A program made the translations under genes and the position numbers. Below the pieces are notes generated by a model. It saw nothing but the letters and a program-made list of their open reading frames with translations, was not told the DNA's origin and ran no database searches. This document shows positions 1-6,457 of a stretch of 30,735 nt of DNA, one piece after another (position 1 is the first letter of the stretch; the number at the start of each line of letters is the position of its first letter). The DNA comes from a virus. The stretch spans positions 1-30,735 of the IMG/VR virus record IMGVR_UViG_3300030109_004497. One strand, 5' to 3'.

Positions 1-675
1 TATGTGACCTCTTGTAAGCACTTCTTCTTGGATTTTAGGATATATTTTACGAAATGTATTTGTGACTTGTGTTATTTTAGATGTTTTAACATCTGTCATC
101 TCACGAATCATTATATAGATTGCTTTCTTATTGAAGTTATCTATACTATCTTTATTCTTACAAAGATATAATATAGACTCAGCAATCTCTCTATCTTGAT
201 GTTTTGGAAACAATCTTTCAATGTGTTCATCAAAATAATCAATTGTTTTTTTAAATACATCTGTAGATGGATTTTTATTTATGTTTTCATCTTCATCACC
301 ATGCCCATATAAAATATCAATGTCATCATGAATCTTCATCTTTTTATAATTTGCATTATTATTTAGAATAAGATAATTCTTTGCCACTACAGAAAAATAA
401 CTAAAGGCTTTACTACCTTTGGTTTCATCAAACTTGTGCATATTAATTACAAGATTAGATACAACCTCTTCTTGTAAATCTCTAAATCCATAACTAAAAT
501 AACTAAACTTAAAAGTATTAATTATATTTTCTGCTAACTTAAGAAATGCTGCATGTATCTCTTCAGTATAAATTTTGTTTCTTTCAATCGGACTATCACT
601 ATGATTATATCTAATTATAGCTTCATGTACTGGCGTACCAAAATAAATTTTACTTTTCTTTTTTCTCTTTTTCAT
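1..675 (-). CDS. 55: gp55-like late-transcription sigma factor (3' end outside window)
   Basis: The reading frame is open for 225 codons from ATG 675 to the window edge, so the C-terminus is missing. The protein starts MKKRKKKSKIYFGTPVHEA. It then carries a block (KLAENIINTFKF, DLQEEVVSNL, KFDETKGSKAFSYFSVVAKN) that matches the region-2-like core of T4 gp55 (AEGLSKRFNF, NFDETKYKNPHAYI). This is the part that binds RNA polymerase and reads the late -10 element. The last visible segment (TDVKTSKITQVTNTFRKIY) looks like a helix-turn-helix. GAGG lies 9 nt before the ATG, and the start overlaps the upstream gene by 26 nt. By family knowledge, gp55 replaces the host sigma for late genes. Identity is fairly sure; the T4 symbol is by homology. 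Confidence 0.85.
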   Translation of the reverse strand, partial: MKKRKKKSKIYFGTPVHEAIIRYNHSDSPIERNKIYTEEIHAAFLKLAENIINTFKFSYFSYGFRDLQEEVVSNLVINMHKFDETKGSKAFSYFSVVAKNYLILNNNANYKKMKIHDDIDILYGHGDEDENINKNPSTDVFKKTIDYFDEHIERLFPKHQDREIAESILYLCKNKDSIDNFNKKAIYIMIREMTDVKTSKITQVTNTFRKIYPKIQEEVLTRGHI

Positions 676-940
676 CACCTTCAACCTCGGTTTCAAATAA
701 ACTATTTAACTCATTTGCAAGTTGTTTTATTTCAGTAAAGAAAAAACCAACTTCATCATCGGACTCGAAAGTCCCCTTGTCATCTATGGTTTTTAGTTGA
801 AGTTTTATTGATTCTACAGTATTGCTTATGTTTAGTATTATGTTTTCGTAATTGTTAATACGGCGTAATGCATAGAAAATTACCACCCCAAAAAAGATGG
901 CAATAATTCCTAGTATAATGGTAATAATTAAATGTAACAA
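650..940 (-). CDS. small membrane protein with coiled-coil tail
   Basis: This is a 96-residue protein of unknown function. Residues 2-25 form one hydrophobic membrane segment (LHLIITIILGIIAIFFGVV). It is followed by a charged helix with heptad-like hydrophobics (about 30-60) and an acidic/lysine tail, GDEKEKKEK. There is no ATG in the frame near the start: the first usable codon is TTG at 940, 4 nt after the stop of the 47-codon gene upstream, so reinitiation after that stop is likely. Its tail overlaps the gp55-like gene by 26 nt, so the two are translationally linked. The topology suggests an inner-membrane anchor with a cytoplasmic coiled coil. No family is recognised. Confidence 0.7.
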   Translation of the reverse strand: MLHLIITIILGIIAIFFGVVIFYALRRINNYENIILNISNTVESIKLQLKTIDDKGTFESDDEVGFFFTEIKQLANELNSLFETEVEGDEKEKKEK

Positions 941-944
941 TTAT

Positions 945-1088
945 TTATGACTCTAATTCGATAATTTTATCATCTATTAAATCTATCACTTCTATAATGA
1001 TTTCGTTTTGGTCTTCTTCATGGTGTGTATCTAATTCTAATAACAAAGCCTTTAAATCTTCTAAAAAGATTATCATTTCGGGATTCAT
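945..1088 (-). CDS. 47-residue acidic hypothetical protein
   Basis: This short gene reads ATG at 1088 to TAA at 945. The product begins MNPEMIIFLEDLKALLLELD and continues as a strongly acidic, leucine/isoleucine-rich helix (IIIEVIDLIDDKIIELES). Its ATG overlaps the stop codon of the upstream gene as TAATG, a classic translational-coupling junction. The next gene starts 4 nt after its stop. The tight packing on both sides and the helical composition support it as real. Function unknown; possibly a small partner of a coiled-coil neighbour. Confidence 0.6.
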   Translation of the reverse strand: MNPEMIIFLEDLKALLLELDTHHEEDQNEIIIEVIDLIDDKIIELES

Positions 1089-1417
1089 TAAGCGTCTCCT
1101 ACTATTTGAGTTAATAAGTCAAGAACATCATCGTCATTTAAATCGTCAAGTTCTGCTATATGTTTGTCTAACGTGGAAACCAAATCTTTCACATGACCAG
1201 TTTGATATTGTTCCATAGTCTTACTATACAACTCTGGATTCTCTATCTCTAGTACATCAAGTATCTGATTTATTAAATCATTAGCATCTGTAAGATTCTT
1301 ACGAACCTTGTAAAACATTTCTTTATGTTTAGATTGCTCAATCTCTAATGTATCTAACTTACTTAATATGAAAGACAATACTTTAATGATTTGTTCGTTA
1401 TTTTCTTTTTGTTCCAT
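1088..1417 (-). CDS. hypothetical coiled-coil protein
   Basis: This 109-residue protein, MEQKENNEQIIKVLSFILSK..., is almost entirely helical. It has leucine/isoleucine spacing suggestive of coiled coils (residues 8-60) and an acidic C-terminus (DDLNDDDVLDLLTQIVGDA). It has no Cys, signal peptide or membrane segment, so a soluble cytoplasmic protein is expected. It starts at ATG 1417 with a weak ribosome-binding site, about 60 nt after the stop of the 83-residue gene, and couples by TAATG to the 47-residue gene downstream. Promoter P1 (1866-1894) lies upstream of this run, which ends in the gp55-like gene. Function not recognised. Confidence 0.7.
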   Translation of the reverse strand: MEQKENNEQIIKVLSFILSKLDTLEIEQSKHKEMFYKVRKNLTDANDLINQILDVLEIENPELYSKTMEQYQTGHVKDLVSTLDKHIAELDDLNDDDVLDLLTQIVGDA

Positions 1418-1480
1418 ATACTCATAAATAGTCTACCAATCAACCAAATCACTTATATTTAAGTATTAAGATTTTAAATT

Positions 1481-1732
1481 TTAATATACATCCATTCCGA
1501 TATCACCCAGCGTTTCAACATCTTCACGACCTACACAGTCTGAATAGTCATCAACAGCAACATCATCTAACTCATCTTCGTTGAAATATTCAAGATTAAC
1601 TCTTTTGTTATTCTTATAATTTTCACTTAATGGTGATAACTTATCTAAAGACTTCAATTGCTTTTCATCTTCTTTATCTAACATGAATTGGGACATATCT
1701 ATCTTCTGTACCTTGATTTTCTTTTTTTTCAC
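1481..1732 (-). CDS. hypothetical acidic protein, first gene after promoter P1
   Basis: This is an 83-residue protein. The N-terminus is basic (MKKKKIKVQKIDMSQFMLD) and the C-terminal half very acidic (NEDELDDVAVDDYSDCVGRE). It resembles small phage proteins that bind nucleic acid or mimic it, but no family is recognised. It is the first gene downstream of promoter P1. Its untranslated leader is about 125 nt and carries a 10-bp hairpin (1763-1799). AGAGGTTAAAGTGAAA precedes the ATG, giving a Shine-Dalgarno sequence about 9 nt upstream. It lies in the operon that leads to gp55. Confidence 0.65.
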   Translation of the reverse strand: MKKKKIKVQKIDMSQFMLDKEDEKQLKSLDKLSPLSENYKNNKRVNLEYFNEDELDDVAVDDYSDCVGREDVETLGDIGMDVY

Positions 1733-1762
1733 TTTAACCTCTTAGTTTATGTTTTAAATTTA

Positions 1763-1799
1763 AGGGGCATAGAAGAAAGGAAGAAAGAACTATGCCCCT
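1763..1799 (-). promoter_or_regulatory. 10-bp hairpin in the leader of the gp55 operon
   Basis: AGGGGCATAG (1763-1772) and CTATGCCCCT (1790-1799) pair perfectly around a 17-nt purine-rich loop. The hairpin lies between promoter P1 and the 83-residue gene, inside the predicted 5' leader. On the minus strand it is followed by TTAAATTTAAAAC, not a T-run, so it is not a clear intrinsic terminator. Leader stability, attenuation or protein binding are possible roles. Confidence 0.5.
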
Positions 1800-1865
1800 A
1801 TAAGAACCTCTTAAATTGAGATTCAATTCTTTGAGAACGATATAACCTATTTAATTATCCAATAT

Positions 1866-1894
1866 AATATACGAACAAATAACCATTAAAACAA
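1866..1894 (-). promoter_or_regulatory. sigma70-like promoter P1
   Basis: Minus-strand TTGTTT (1889-1894), 17-nt spacer, TATATT (1866-1871). The GCTTG before and CG just ahead of the -10 match the other promoters of this window. It sits right after the stop of the Popeye-like gene and points to the genes 1732 to 1. Confidence 0.75.
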
Positions 1895-1897
1895 GCA

Positions 1898-2551
1898 TTA
1901 TTTTTGAGAACTTGATACTAAGTTATTTGAAACTTGCTCACTTAAGAGCGATTGTATTGTGAAGTATAAAGAGGGATTTCGTTTCAATAAATCCTTAAAG
2001 TCTTTTTGATTCCAAACTAAACATTCAGCATTATGTTCTACTCTACAAGTTGCTGTTGCTGGTTTCTCTGTAAGGAAAGACATCTCTCCTACAAACTGAC
2101 CATCTTTTAGTTCGGCTACTTTCTTATCATTAACGATAACATCAACTGCTCCGTTATAGATAAGGATTAAATCTTTTACTGGTTTACCTTGTGTTATGAT
2201 TGGTAATGGAGACTTAAATTCTTTCCAATTAGCAACCTTAGTTATCTTTAGAAACTCTACAGGTGATAAACCACGAAACATAGTTTCGTATAATTCTTTT
2301 TCTTTAGGAGACATCTTAACAGGTCTCTTTTCATATATAAGAACAGCGACATGGTAAACGTTGACAGCTATGAATATAAAGTTCCAATTGATAGCCAACC
2401 ACATCGGTTCTATTGGTATAGTGTAGTTATAGAATACTGAAAATAAACTAGCGATAATAGATACTAATCTTAAATATAAAATGTCCTTAACTAAAAAAGA
2501 AAAGGCGATAAGACCAAATGCCAAATGACCAGCTAGTGTAGCGATATTCAT
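1898..2551 (-). CDS. Popeye-like membrane protein with cyclic-nucleotide-binding domain
   Basis: This 217-residue protein has three N-terminal hydrophobic segments (about 4-20, 25-44, 50-72) followed by a cyclic-nucleotide-binding fold (about 95-210). The phosphate-binding cassette is visible as GQFVGEMSFLTEKPATATCR (151-170). Canonical cAMP receptors have R-x-A-T there; here the arginine position is alanine (PATAT), so ligand binding may be altered or lost. The membrane part (ILYLRLVSIIASLFSVFYNY, then PMWLAINWNFIFIAVN) and the LSPVEFLKITKVANW linker resemble Popeye-domain proteins. The ATG overlaps the lytic transglycosylase stop by 4 nt. Such a protein is unusual in a phage: a signalling sensor or a nucleotide sponge in the inner membrane are inferences only. 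Confidence 0.8.
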   Translation of the reverse strand: MNIATLAGHLAFGLIAFSFLVKDILYLRLVSIIASLFSVFYNYTIPIEPMWLAINWNFIFIAVNVYHVAVLIYEKRPVKMSPKEKELYETMFRGLSPVEFLKITKVANWKEFKSPLPIITQGKPVKDLILIYNGAVDVIVNDKKVAELKDGQFVGEMSFLTEKPATATCRVEHNAECLVWNQKDFKDLLKRNPSLYFTIQSLLSEQVSNNLVSSSQK

Positions 2552-3126
2552 TTTAGATTTTTAAATACTCGTTTAACATAAAAATTATTGTTAACATAAG
2601 TGGGTGAATACTTTTTAGTAGCAGTAGGACCGTGACTATATGCCGTAAGTGTAGATTCTAAATCATCAAAATGATTATCCAACTTAGATAGATACTTTAT
2701 CCCAACCGTAACATTTACATACGGGTCAAACAAGTCTTGTTTAGGTGTGTTAAATTCTGATTTTGCAGTAGATGGTAACACTTGCATTAAACCTATTGCT
2801 CCACTCGTGGAGACAGCTTTATGATTCCAATCGGACTCAGTTTGTATAACGGCTTTAACCATTTCATAATCAACCCCATACTCCCAACAGAGAGCTTCTA
2901 TATAAATAAGTATATGTTTGAGCTTGGATTTATTCAAAGAAGATTTGATTTCTTCTGCCTGTGATGTGTAATCACTTGGAGTAAAAGGTACATTGACCAT
3001 ACGAACTATGGTCTCTGTTTTGGTAGGTATCTCTGGCATCTCAAATTCAGTTGTTTCCATGTAGATAACAACAGACAATGAAGTTACTAAGACACCTAAT
3101 AAAAAGTGTAGTTTGTTTAATGACAT
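2548..3126 (-). CDS. membrane-anchored lytic transglycosylase (SLT family)
   Basis: This is a 192-residue protein. Residues 7-22 form a signal anchor (HFLLGVLVTSLSVVIYM), followed by a linker to about 70. The C-terminal SLT/goose-lysozyme-like domain has the catalytic glutamate in VIQTESDWN (E97), then SGAIGLMQVLP and the Tyr/Ser motif TAYSHGP. The family cleaves peptidoglycan between MurNAc and GlcNAc without water. The anchor would place the domain in the periplasm, suggesting a role in lysis or local wall opening. AAGGAAA gives a ribosome-binding site, a terminator-like hairpin lies just upstream (3164-3225), and the gene overlaps the Popeye-like gene by 4 nt. TACTTATTA at 3147-3155 may be a late promoter element. 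Function sure, biological role inferred. Confidence 0.88.
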   Translation of the reverse strand: MSLNKLHFLLGVLVTSLSVVIYMETTEFEMPEIPTKTETIVRMVNVPFTPSDYTSQAEEIKSSLNKSKLKHILIYIEALCWEYGVDYEMVKAVIQTESDWNHKAVSTSGAIGLMQVLPSTAKSEFNTPKQDLFDPYVNVTVGIKYLSKLDNHFDDLESTLTAYSHGPTATKKYSPTYVNNNFYVKRVFKNLK

Positions 3127-3163
3127 AAGGTTTCCTTTCCTATTATTAATAAGTATAAAATAA

Positions 3164-3225
3164 AAGACGGCACTTCTTCTTTAAAGTCGTTGACTTTTTG
3201 TGGACTAAAGAATTAGTACCGTCTT
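3164..3225 (-). terminator. nested hairpin with T-rich tail after the zinc-ribbon gene
   Basis: AAGACGG (3164-3170) pairs with CCGTCTT (3219-3225), and an inner stem TTCTTTA/TAAAGAA lies inside. On the minus strand the 3' arm is followed by TTATTTTATAC, a T-rich tail. It overlaps the stop of the 3224-3778 gene and precedes the lytic transglycosylase, so it plausibly ends the upstream transcript. Confidence 0.6.
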
Positions 3226-3778
3226 ATAAATCTTTATTTTTGAATTTCTTTTTATCTTTACGATTCATCATACCTAACTCTGCTAGGTTGTCAATCATTT
3301 TACTTTTTTGTATTAGTGAAATTTTATCTTGGGAATATAACTCGTTAACTTTGTTAACTGCTTGATGATAACCTTCTTGGATGAATTCTTTTACTATTTC
3401 GTGGTAGAGAGTTTTGGATTCCATATGAGAGAAATTTTGAAATTTTTTACGAGAGATTTTTTTCTTTGGTCTCTTATTATATATATTGTCATAGTAACTT
3501 TCTAACCACCTATCCCAACTATTATCAGCGAATATACCTTTAGCAATTCGATTACCATTAGCAGACCTTCGGTCTAATCTCTGAAGATTCTTTTTAGTAT
3601 CCTTTTGGACAGGTTGAACAGTCGAACCTGTTTTGTGTGGATACACGATATGTGCTGAATACTTCTCAGTATCAGAACATTCGATACAAGTGAATAGACC
3701 GAGTTGGACTCGTGATGAATCTAACTCTGTCGAACACTCTCTACATACTATATCACTTGTCGTCTGCAAACCTATCAA
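3224..3778 (-). CDS. zinc-ribbon protein of unknown function
   Basis: This 184-residue, basic protein has an N-terminal C-x2-C...C-x2-C motif (VCRECSTELDSSRVQLGLF, then TCIECSD; residues about 12-35), a typical zinc ribbon. A linker with HIVYPHKTGS follows, then a lysine-rich helical C-terminal region that includes RPKKKISRKKFQNFS. This layout suits a nucleic-acid or RNA-polymerase-binding protein, but no family is recognised. There is no ATG near the start: TTG at 3778 or TTG at 3769 are the candidates that keep the zinc motif, so the start is uncertain. It overlaps the upstream 71-residue gene by 26 nt. The hairpin at 3164-3225 follows. Confidence 0.7.
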   Translation of the reverse strand: MIGLQTTSDIVCRECSTELDSSRVQLGLFTCIECSDTEKYSAHIVYPHKTGSTVQPVQKDTKKNLQRLDRRSANGNRIAKGIFADNSWDRWLESYYDNIYNKRPKKKISRKKFQNFSHMESKTLYHEIVKEFIQEGYHQAVNKVNELYSQDKISLIQKSKMIDNLAELGMMNRKDKKKFKNKDL

Positions 3779-3968
3779 TCGGGTCTAATAGTTTATCGGT
3801 TATGATAGCTTTTTCCAAGTCGTCCTTGAGACAATACAATTCATTCTTAGCACAATCAAGGGATGTGAGTGCGTCTGAATTAGCATTGTATTCAGGTAAC
3901 TGATTTGAAGCGTCATCAAGTTCAGCCTCAATCAGTTCTAATGATAATAATATCTTCTCAAGTTTCAT
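3753..3968 (-). CDS. hypothetical acidic helical protein
   Basis: This 71-residue protein, MKLEKILLSLELIEAELDDA..., is predicted to be two helices with a leucine-rich first half. It has two cysteines (DCAKNELYCL) spaced seven residues apart, which could be a structural pair. It starts at ATG 3968, overlapping the upstream stop as ATGA, and overlaps the zinc-ribbon gene by 26 nt. It is part of the run of small genes driven by P2. No family recognised. Confidence 0.6.
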   Translation of the reverse strand: MKLEKILLSLELIEAELDDASNQLPEYNANSDALTSLDCAKNELYCLKDDLEKAIITDKLLDPIDRFADDK

Positions 3969-4225
3969 ACAGCCGCCATCATAGGGACATCCCTATCCAA
4001 ATCTATCTCGGAACTATATTCACCAGTACCACACATCCTATCTGTCATATCATTTTCCAACCTATTCATCAACATCTTATTACCTTCTGGACTCATCCAA
4101 GTAGTCCTATGGAACTTACCATTAACCCACATCTCAACCACTTTGATTGAATCTGTAATACTGCTATGGCAATACTCCACCTTAACATTGTCATTACCGA
4201 CAACATATTCATAAACATATGTCAT
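3965..4225 (-). CDS. hypothetical small protein
   Basis: This 86-residue protein, MTYVYEYVVGNDNVKVEYCH..., looks mainly beta in its first half. The charged second half has EGNKMLMNRLENDM and ends DVPMMAAV. It directly follows the stop of the 115-residue gene (TAA then ATG) with GGGAG upstream, and its stop overlaps the next start as ATGA. It is soluble by composition. No family recognised. Confidence 0.6.
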   Translation of the reverse strand: MTYVYEYVVGNDNVKVEYCHSSITDSIKVVEMWVNGKFHRTTWMSPEGNKMLMNRLENDMTDRMCGTGEYSSEIDLDRDVPMMAAV

Positions 4226-4573
4226 TTATACTTCTCCCTTTACTTTGTTAAAAAATTCTTCCTTTGTAATACCAAGTCTACCTTTGGTTTTCAAACCCCA
4301 AGATAAGTCACTCTTTAGTTGTTTGTTAGCCAACACTTTACTCCAAAAAACTATATTTGGATTCTCACAAACAAACTCGTAATTCTTTAAGAACCTATCA
4401 ACAGCATCTTTCCTAAAGAAGTAATCTCTCTCATACCTAAGATTAAGAGTAGTGGTGCTTAACTTTAAATTACCACTCCAATCCACATCAGCAAAAACCA
4501 TATGAGTAGTGCCGGTTTTCTTATTTACCCAATAAGTAGTAGTGTCAGCATCTACAAATTTTCCGAAGTTCAT
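4226..4573 (-). CDS. hypothetical protein, first gene after promoter P2
   Basis: This 115-residue protein begins MNFGKFVDADTTTYWVNKKT. The open frame extends upstream to 4618, but that part runs through the -10 box of promoter P2 (4600-4628). The ATG at 4573 has AGGAAAG just upstream and falls about 20 nt inside the predicted transcript, so it is the chosen start. The body has aromatic beta strands and a C-terminal stretch, GLKTKGRLGITKEEFFNKVK. No known domain. It leads a transcript of short unknown genes ending near the hairpin at 3164. Confidence 0.65.
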   Translation of the reverse strand: MNFGKFVDADTTTYWVNKKTGTTHMVFADVDWSGNLKLSTTTLNLRYERDYFFRKDAVDRFLKNYEFVCENPNIVFWSKVLANKQLKSDLSWGLKTKGRLGITKEEFFNKVKGEV

Positions 4574-4599
4574 TGTTTCTTTCCTTTTTTTCATGTCTA

Positions 4600-4628
4600 A
4601 ATATACATAGAAAAACAATACAAGTCAA
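4600..4628 (-). promoter_or_regulatory. sigma70-like promoter P2
   Basis: Minus-strand TTGACT (4623-4628), 17-nt spacer, TATATT (4600-4605), preceded by TGC and followed by TAGAC. It begins inside the last codons of the SWIM-finger gene and drives 4573 and onward. Confidence 0.8.
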
Positions 4629-4858
4629 GCATTATTTTTAAATAAATTTTGTTTAAATGTATTACTTATTTCCTTGATATGTTTACAAGTTCGTCTGAAG
4701 GCATATCCTTTACACCCACAACTATAATGTTTATGGAACGGATGCCATTCAACCCAATAGTGATTTCCTTTAGAACCATTGACACGCCATTTGTTATCTT
4801 CCATTATAGTTCCATCGAACTTATCGATAATAAAATCTATTAGTTGTTGACCTCTCAT
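4625..4858 (-). CDS. stand-alone SWIM zinc-finger protein
   Basis: This 77-residue protein carries the SWIM signature C-x-C-x9-C-x-H as CGCKGYAFRRTCKH (about 47-60), preceded by strands with GNHYWVEWHP. SWIM fingers bind DNA or protein and usually form part of transposases, MEKK1-like proteins or SNF2 partners; here the finger makes up almost the whole protein. The start at 4858 overlaps the stop of the 124-residue gene as TAATG. The last codons overlap promoter P2. It may be a DNA-binding adaptor, but this is inferred from the finger only. Confidence 0.75.
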   Translation of the reverse strand: MRGQQLIDFIIDKFDGTIMEDNKWRVNGSKGNHYWVEWHPFHKHYSCGCKGYAFRRTCKHIKEISNTFKQNLFKNNA

Positions 4859-5232
4859 TATATTAGGTAGTTAGGACCTGTCCAAGAGTAAAACTTATCT
4901 TTACTGAAGATAGAACCCCTAGCCCATTTAGCAGGAGCCCTCCAACCAGCTGCCTTAAAGACATCACCTTTCTTGTGTGGTATTCCCTTTAGTGAACCAT
5001 CACCAGCGGCGATAAATCCCCATACTGAACCACCTTGAATAACCTTGATATATTTCCTACCAATCTTTATATTAATACCTTGATTGAACTCGTCAATCAT
5101 TTTTAACCTAATCTTTTTAGATGATTCATCTAATGAGTCTATATCATTACCCCAACCAGCGTAATCTTTTTTTATACCGATAAGTAACTTATCTATAGCA
5201 TCCCAAAAATCGATTGTTGAATTTTTATCCAT
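4858..5232 (-). CDS. conserved phage protein of unknown function
   Basis: This 124-residue protein has a helical N-terminus (DAIDKLLIGIKKDY) and a beta-rich C-terminal part: GRKYIKVIQGGSVWGFIAAG, then KKGDVFKAAGWRAPAKWARG and SWTGPNYL at the end. I recall similar 'KGD-KAA-W-APAK-RG-W-TGP-YL' patterns in hypothetical proteins of marine T4-like phages; no function is known. It is coupled on both sides by TAATG (5232 and 4858). It lies in the P3 operon downstream of the tRNA genes. Confidence 0.72.
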   Translation of the reverse strand: MDKNSTIDFWDAIDKLLIGIKKDYAGWGNDIDSLDESSKKIRLKMIDEFNQGINIKIGRKYIKVIQGGSVWGFIAAGDGSLKGIPHKKGDVFKAAGWRAPAKWARGSIFSKDKFYSWTGPNYLI

Positions 5233-5432
5233 TAGTTACCCCCTACTACTGTATGATTTGGGAATTTTTTCTTAAGTGATTCTACTAACTCGTCCATACC
5301 ACACTTAGGTTCAGGTTCTGGAAGATGGTCAGTAATGACATCGACCTCATCTGGATCTCTGTCTAATATTGAATCTATATGGTCGAAGAACTCGTCCATG
5401 TCTTTTTGTATTTCTTTAAAAATTGAATTCAT
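5232..5432 (-). CDS. hypothetical acidic small protein
   Basis: This is a 66-residue protein, MNSIFKEIQKDMDEFFDHID..., acidic and helical in its first 40 residues, with PEPEPKCGMDELVESLKKK after. It starts at ATG 5432 with AGGAG upstream and is the first gene of the P3 transcript. Its stop overlaps the next start as TAATG. No family recognised. Confidence 0.65.
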   Translation of the reverse strand: MNSIFKEIQKDMDEFFDHIDSILDRDPDEVDVITDHLPEPEPKCGMDELVESLKKKFPNHTVVGGN

Positions 5433-5458
5433 TAAATATCTCCTTTTTCTTACACCTA

Positions 5459-5487
5459 AAGCTACTAATAATATTCGAATAAAACAA
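5459..5487 (-). promoter_or_regulatory. sigma70-like promoter P3
   Basis: Minus-strand TTGTTT (5482-5487), 17-nt spacer, TAGCTT (5459-5464). A TGCATTTTTTTT tract lies upstream, as at other copies. It separates the tRNA genes from the 5432-4625 run. Confidence 0.75.
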
Positions 5488-5522
5488 GCATTATTTTAAA
5501 AAAAATGCATTTAATTAAATGG

Positions 5523-5596
5523 AGTAGAGGGTGGGATTCGAACCCACGAATAACGGATTTGCAATCCGCCCCATTAGACCACTCTGGCACCTCTAC
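5523..5596 (-). tRNA. tRNA-Cys (GCA)
   Basis: On the minus strand the acceptor GTAGAGG pairs with CCTCTAC, and the discriminator is T followed by an encoded CCA (5520-5522). The anticodon loop TTGCAAA gives GCA, cysteine. The T-arm is GTGGG-TTCGAAT-CCCAC. It lies 7 nt downstream of tRNA-Ala and is probably cut from the same transcript. It may aid translation of the Cys-rich small proteins of this phage. Confidence 0.95.
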
Positions 5597-5603
5597 ATGG
5601 AAG

Positions 5604-5676
5604 TGGAGCTGACTGGATTCGAACCAGCGACCTCTACAGTGCAAGTGTAGCGTTCTCCCAACTGAACTACAGCCCC
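5604..5676 (-). tRNA. tRNA-Ala (UGC)
   Basis: On the minus strand the acceptor GGGGCTG pairs with CAGCTCC, including a G3-U70 pair, the alanine identity element. The anticodon loop CTTGCAC gives UGC. The T-arm is CTGG-TTCGAAT-CCAG. CCA is not directly encoded: the bases after A73 are CTT. It begins 5 nt after the stop of the PseT-like phosphatase gene, so it is probably cotranscribed from P4. Confidence 0.95.
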
Positions 5677-5681
5677 ATCAA

Positions 5682-6221
5682 TTAAAAATCCCCAGGCGCT
5701 ACTTGAAAACAAGTAAGACCTAAATCTCTCCACATGTCCACAACTTTCTGTCTATCGTCTACAGTCATTAACACGTCATCTTTATCTACGAAAGTATCTA
5801 ACATTTTTGTTTTGAGGATTTCGTCTGGCATGAATCTCATGTCGGGTGTTGCTGGATTACCATCAGCAATCGGCCATGAGTCAGCCTGAAACTTATCAGG
5901 TCTCATCACTAAAAGGTCAAAGGGAACATCGTGTTTCTTTAACCATTTTTTAGTGGTGTGAAAAGACCTATCGTTTCTACCTGAGAAGATAACAATTTTA
6001 AATCCATCCTTAGCAAACGTTTGAGCCATCTTAATGACTGGTACGTTTGGTTGGTCAAGATTGAATACGTTATCAGGATCAAAGAATACATCCCAATCCA
6101 TCTTGTTGGTAGGTACACCATCTTTGGTTTTACCAGCAAGAACTCTCCTTTTATCTATGATGGCAAGTGTACCATCCAAATCGAATATTATTGTTTTTTT
6201 ATCTTTCATTTTTAATCCCAT
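5682..6221 (-). CDS. PseT/Pnkp-like polynucleotide 3'-phosphatase (HAD family), no kinase domain
   Basis: This 179-residue HAD phosphatase has motif I as IIFDLDGTLA (D14 and D16), motif II in IVIFSGRND, and a C-terminal DDRQKVVDMWRDLG-TCFQVAPGDF. The end closely matches the 3'-phosphatase domain of T4 polynucleotide kinase ([20 protein letters not shown]). The kinase half found in T4 PseT is absent. In T4 the enzyme repairs tRNA or DNA ends with RNA ligase after host nuclease cleavage. Its position directly before two tRNA genes fits an RNA-repair role, but no ligase lies in this window. The start may be ATG 6221 or ATG 6209. It overlaps the upstream gene by 10 nt. Confidence 0.85.
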   Translation of the reverse strand: MGLKMKDKKTIIFDLDGTLAIIDKRRVLAGKTKDGVPTNKMDWDVFFDPDNVFNLDQPNVPVIKMAQTFAKDGFKIVIFSGRNDRSFHTTKKWLKKHDVPFDLLVMRPDKFQADSWPIADGNPATPDMRFMPDEILKTKMLDTFVDKDDVLMTVDDRQKVVDMWRDLGLTCFQVAPGDF

Positions 6222-6403
6222 ACTACAAGGTTAAAGTCTACCCATTTAGTTTTACCATTGGGAAACTGAAGCTTGGTCTTGAGTTTTACCCAAGTATCAT
6301 TCTTCACTTTACCACCTTTTACATCAACGGCTTTTGCTTGAAAACCATTGAAGAAAACGACTTTGTCTTTCCAAAGGCCGTTTTTAAGTTGTTTAGATTT
6401 CAT
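6212..6403 (-). CDS. hypothetical small beta-rich protein
   Basis: This 63-residue basic protein, MKSKQLKNGLWKDKVVFFNG..., is predicted to be all beta (WVKLKTKLQFPNG, then KWVDFNLVVWD). It has a good ribosome-binding site, AGGAGAG, at 6410-6416 and is the first gene after promoter P4. It overlaps the PseT-like phosphatase gene, so the two are made together. Function not recognised. Confidence 0.68.
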   Translation of the reverse strand: MKSKQLKNGLWKDKVVFFNGFQAKAVDVKGGKVKNDTWVKLKTKLQFPNGKTKWVDFNLVVWD

Positions 6404-6427
6404 TTTACTCTCCTTTTATTACCCCTA

Positions 6428-6457
6428 AAGATACAAAAGAAAATGTATATGAGTCAA
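6428..6457 (-). promoter_or_regulatory. sigma70-like promoter P4
   Basis: Minus-strand TTGACT (6452-6457), 18-nt spacer, TATCTT (6428-6433) followed by TAGGGG. It overlaps the stop of the 67-residue gene and drives 6403 through the tRNAs. Confidence 0.72.

Noticed and set aside
4574-4618. Longer N-terminus of the 4226-4573 gene
   Set aside because: The extra codons cover the -10 box and start of promoter P2, and ATG 4573 has a good ribosome-binding site.
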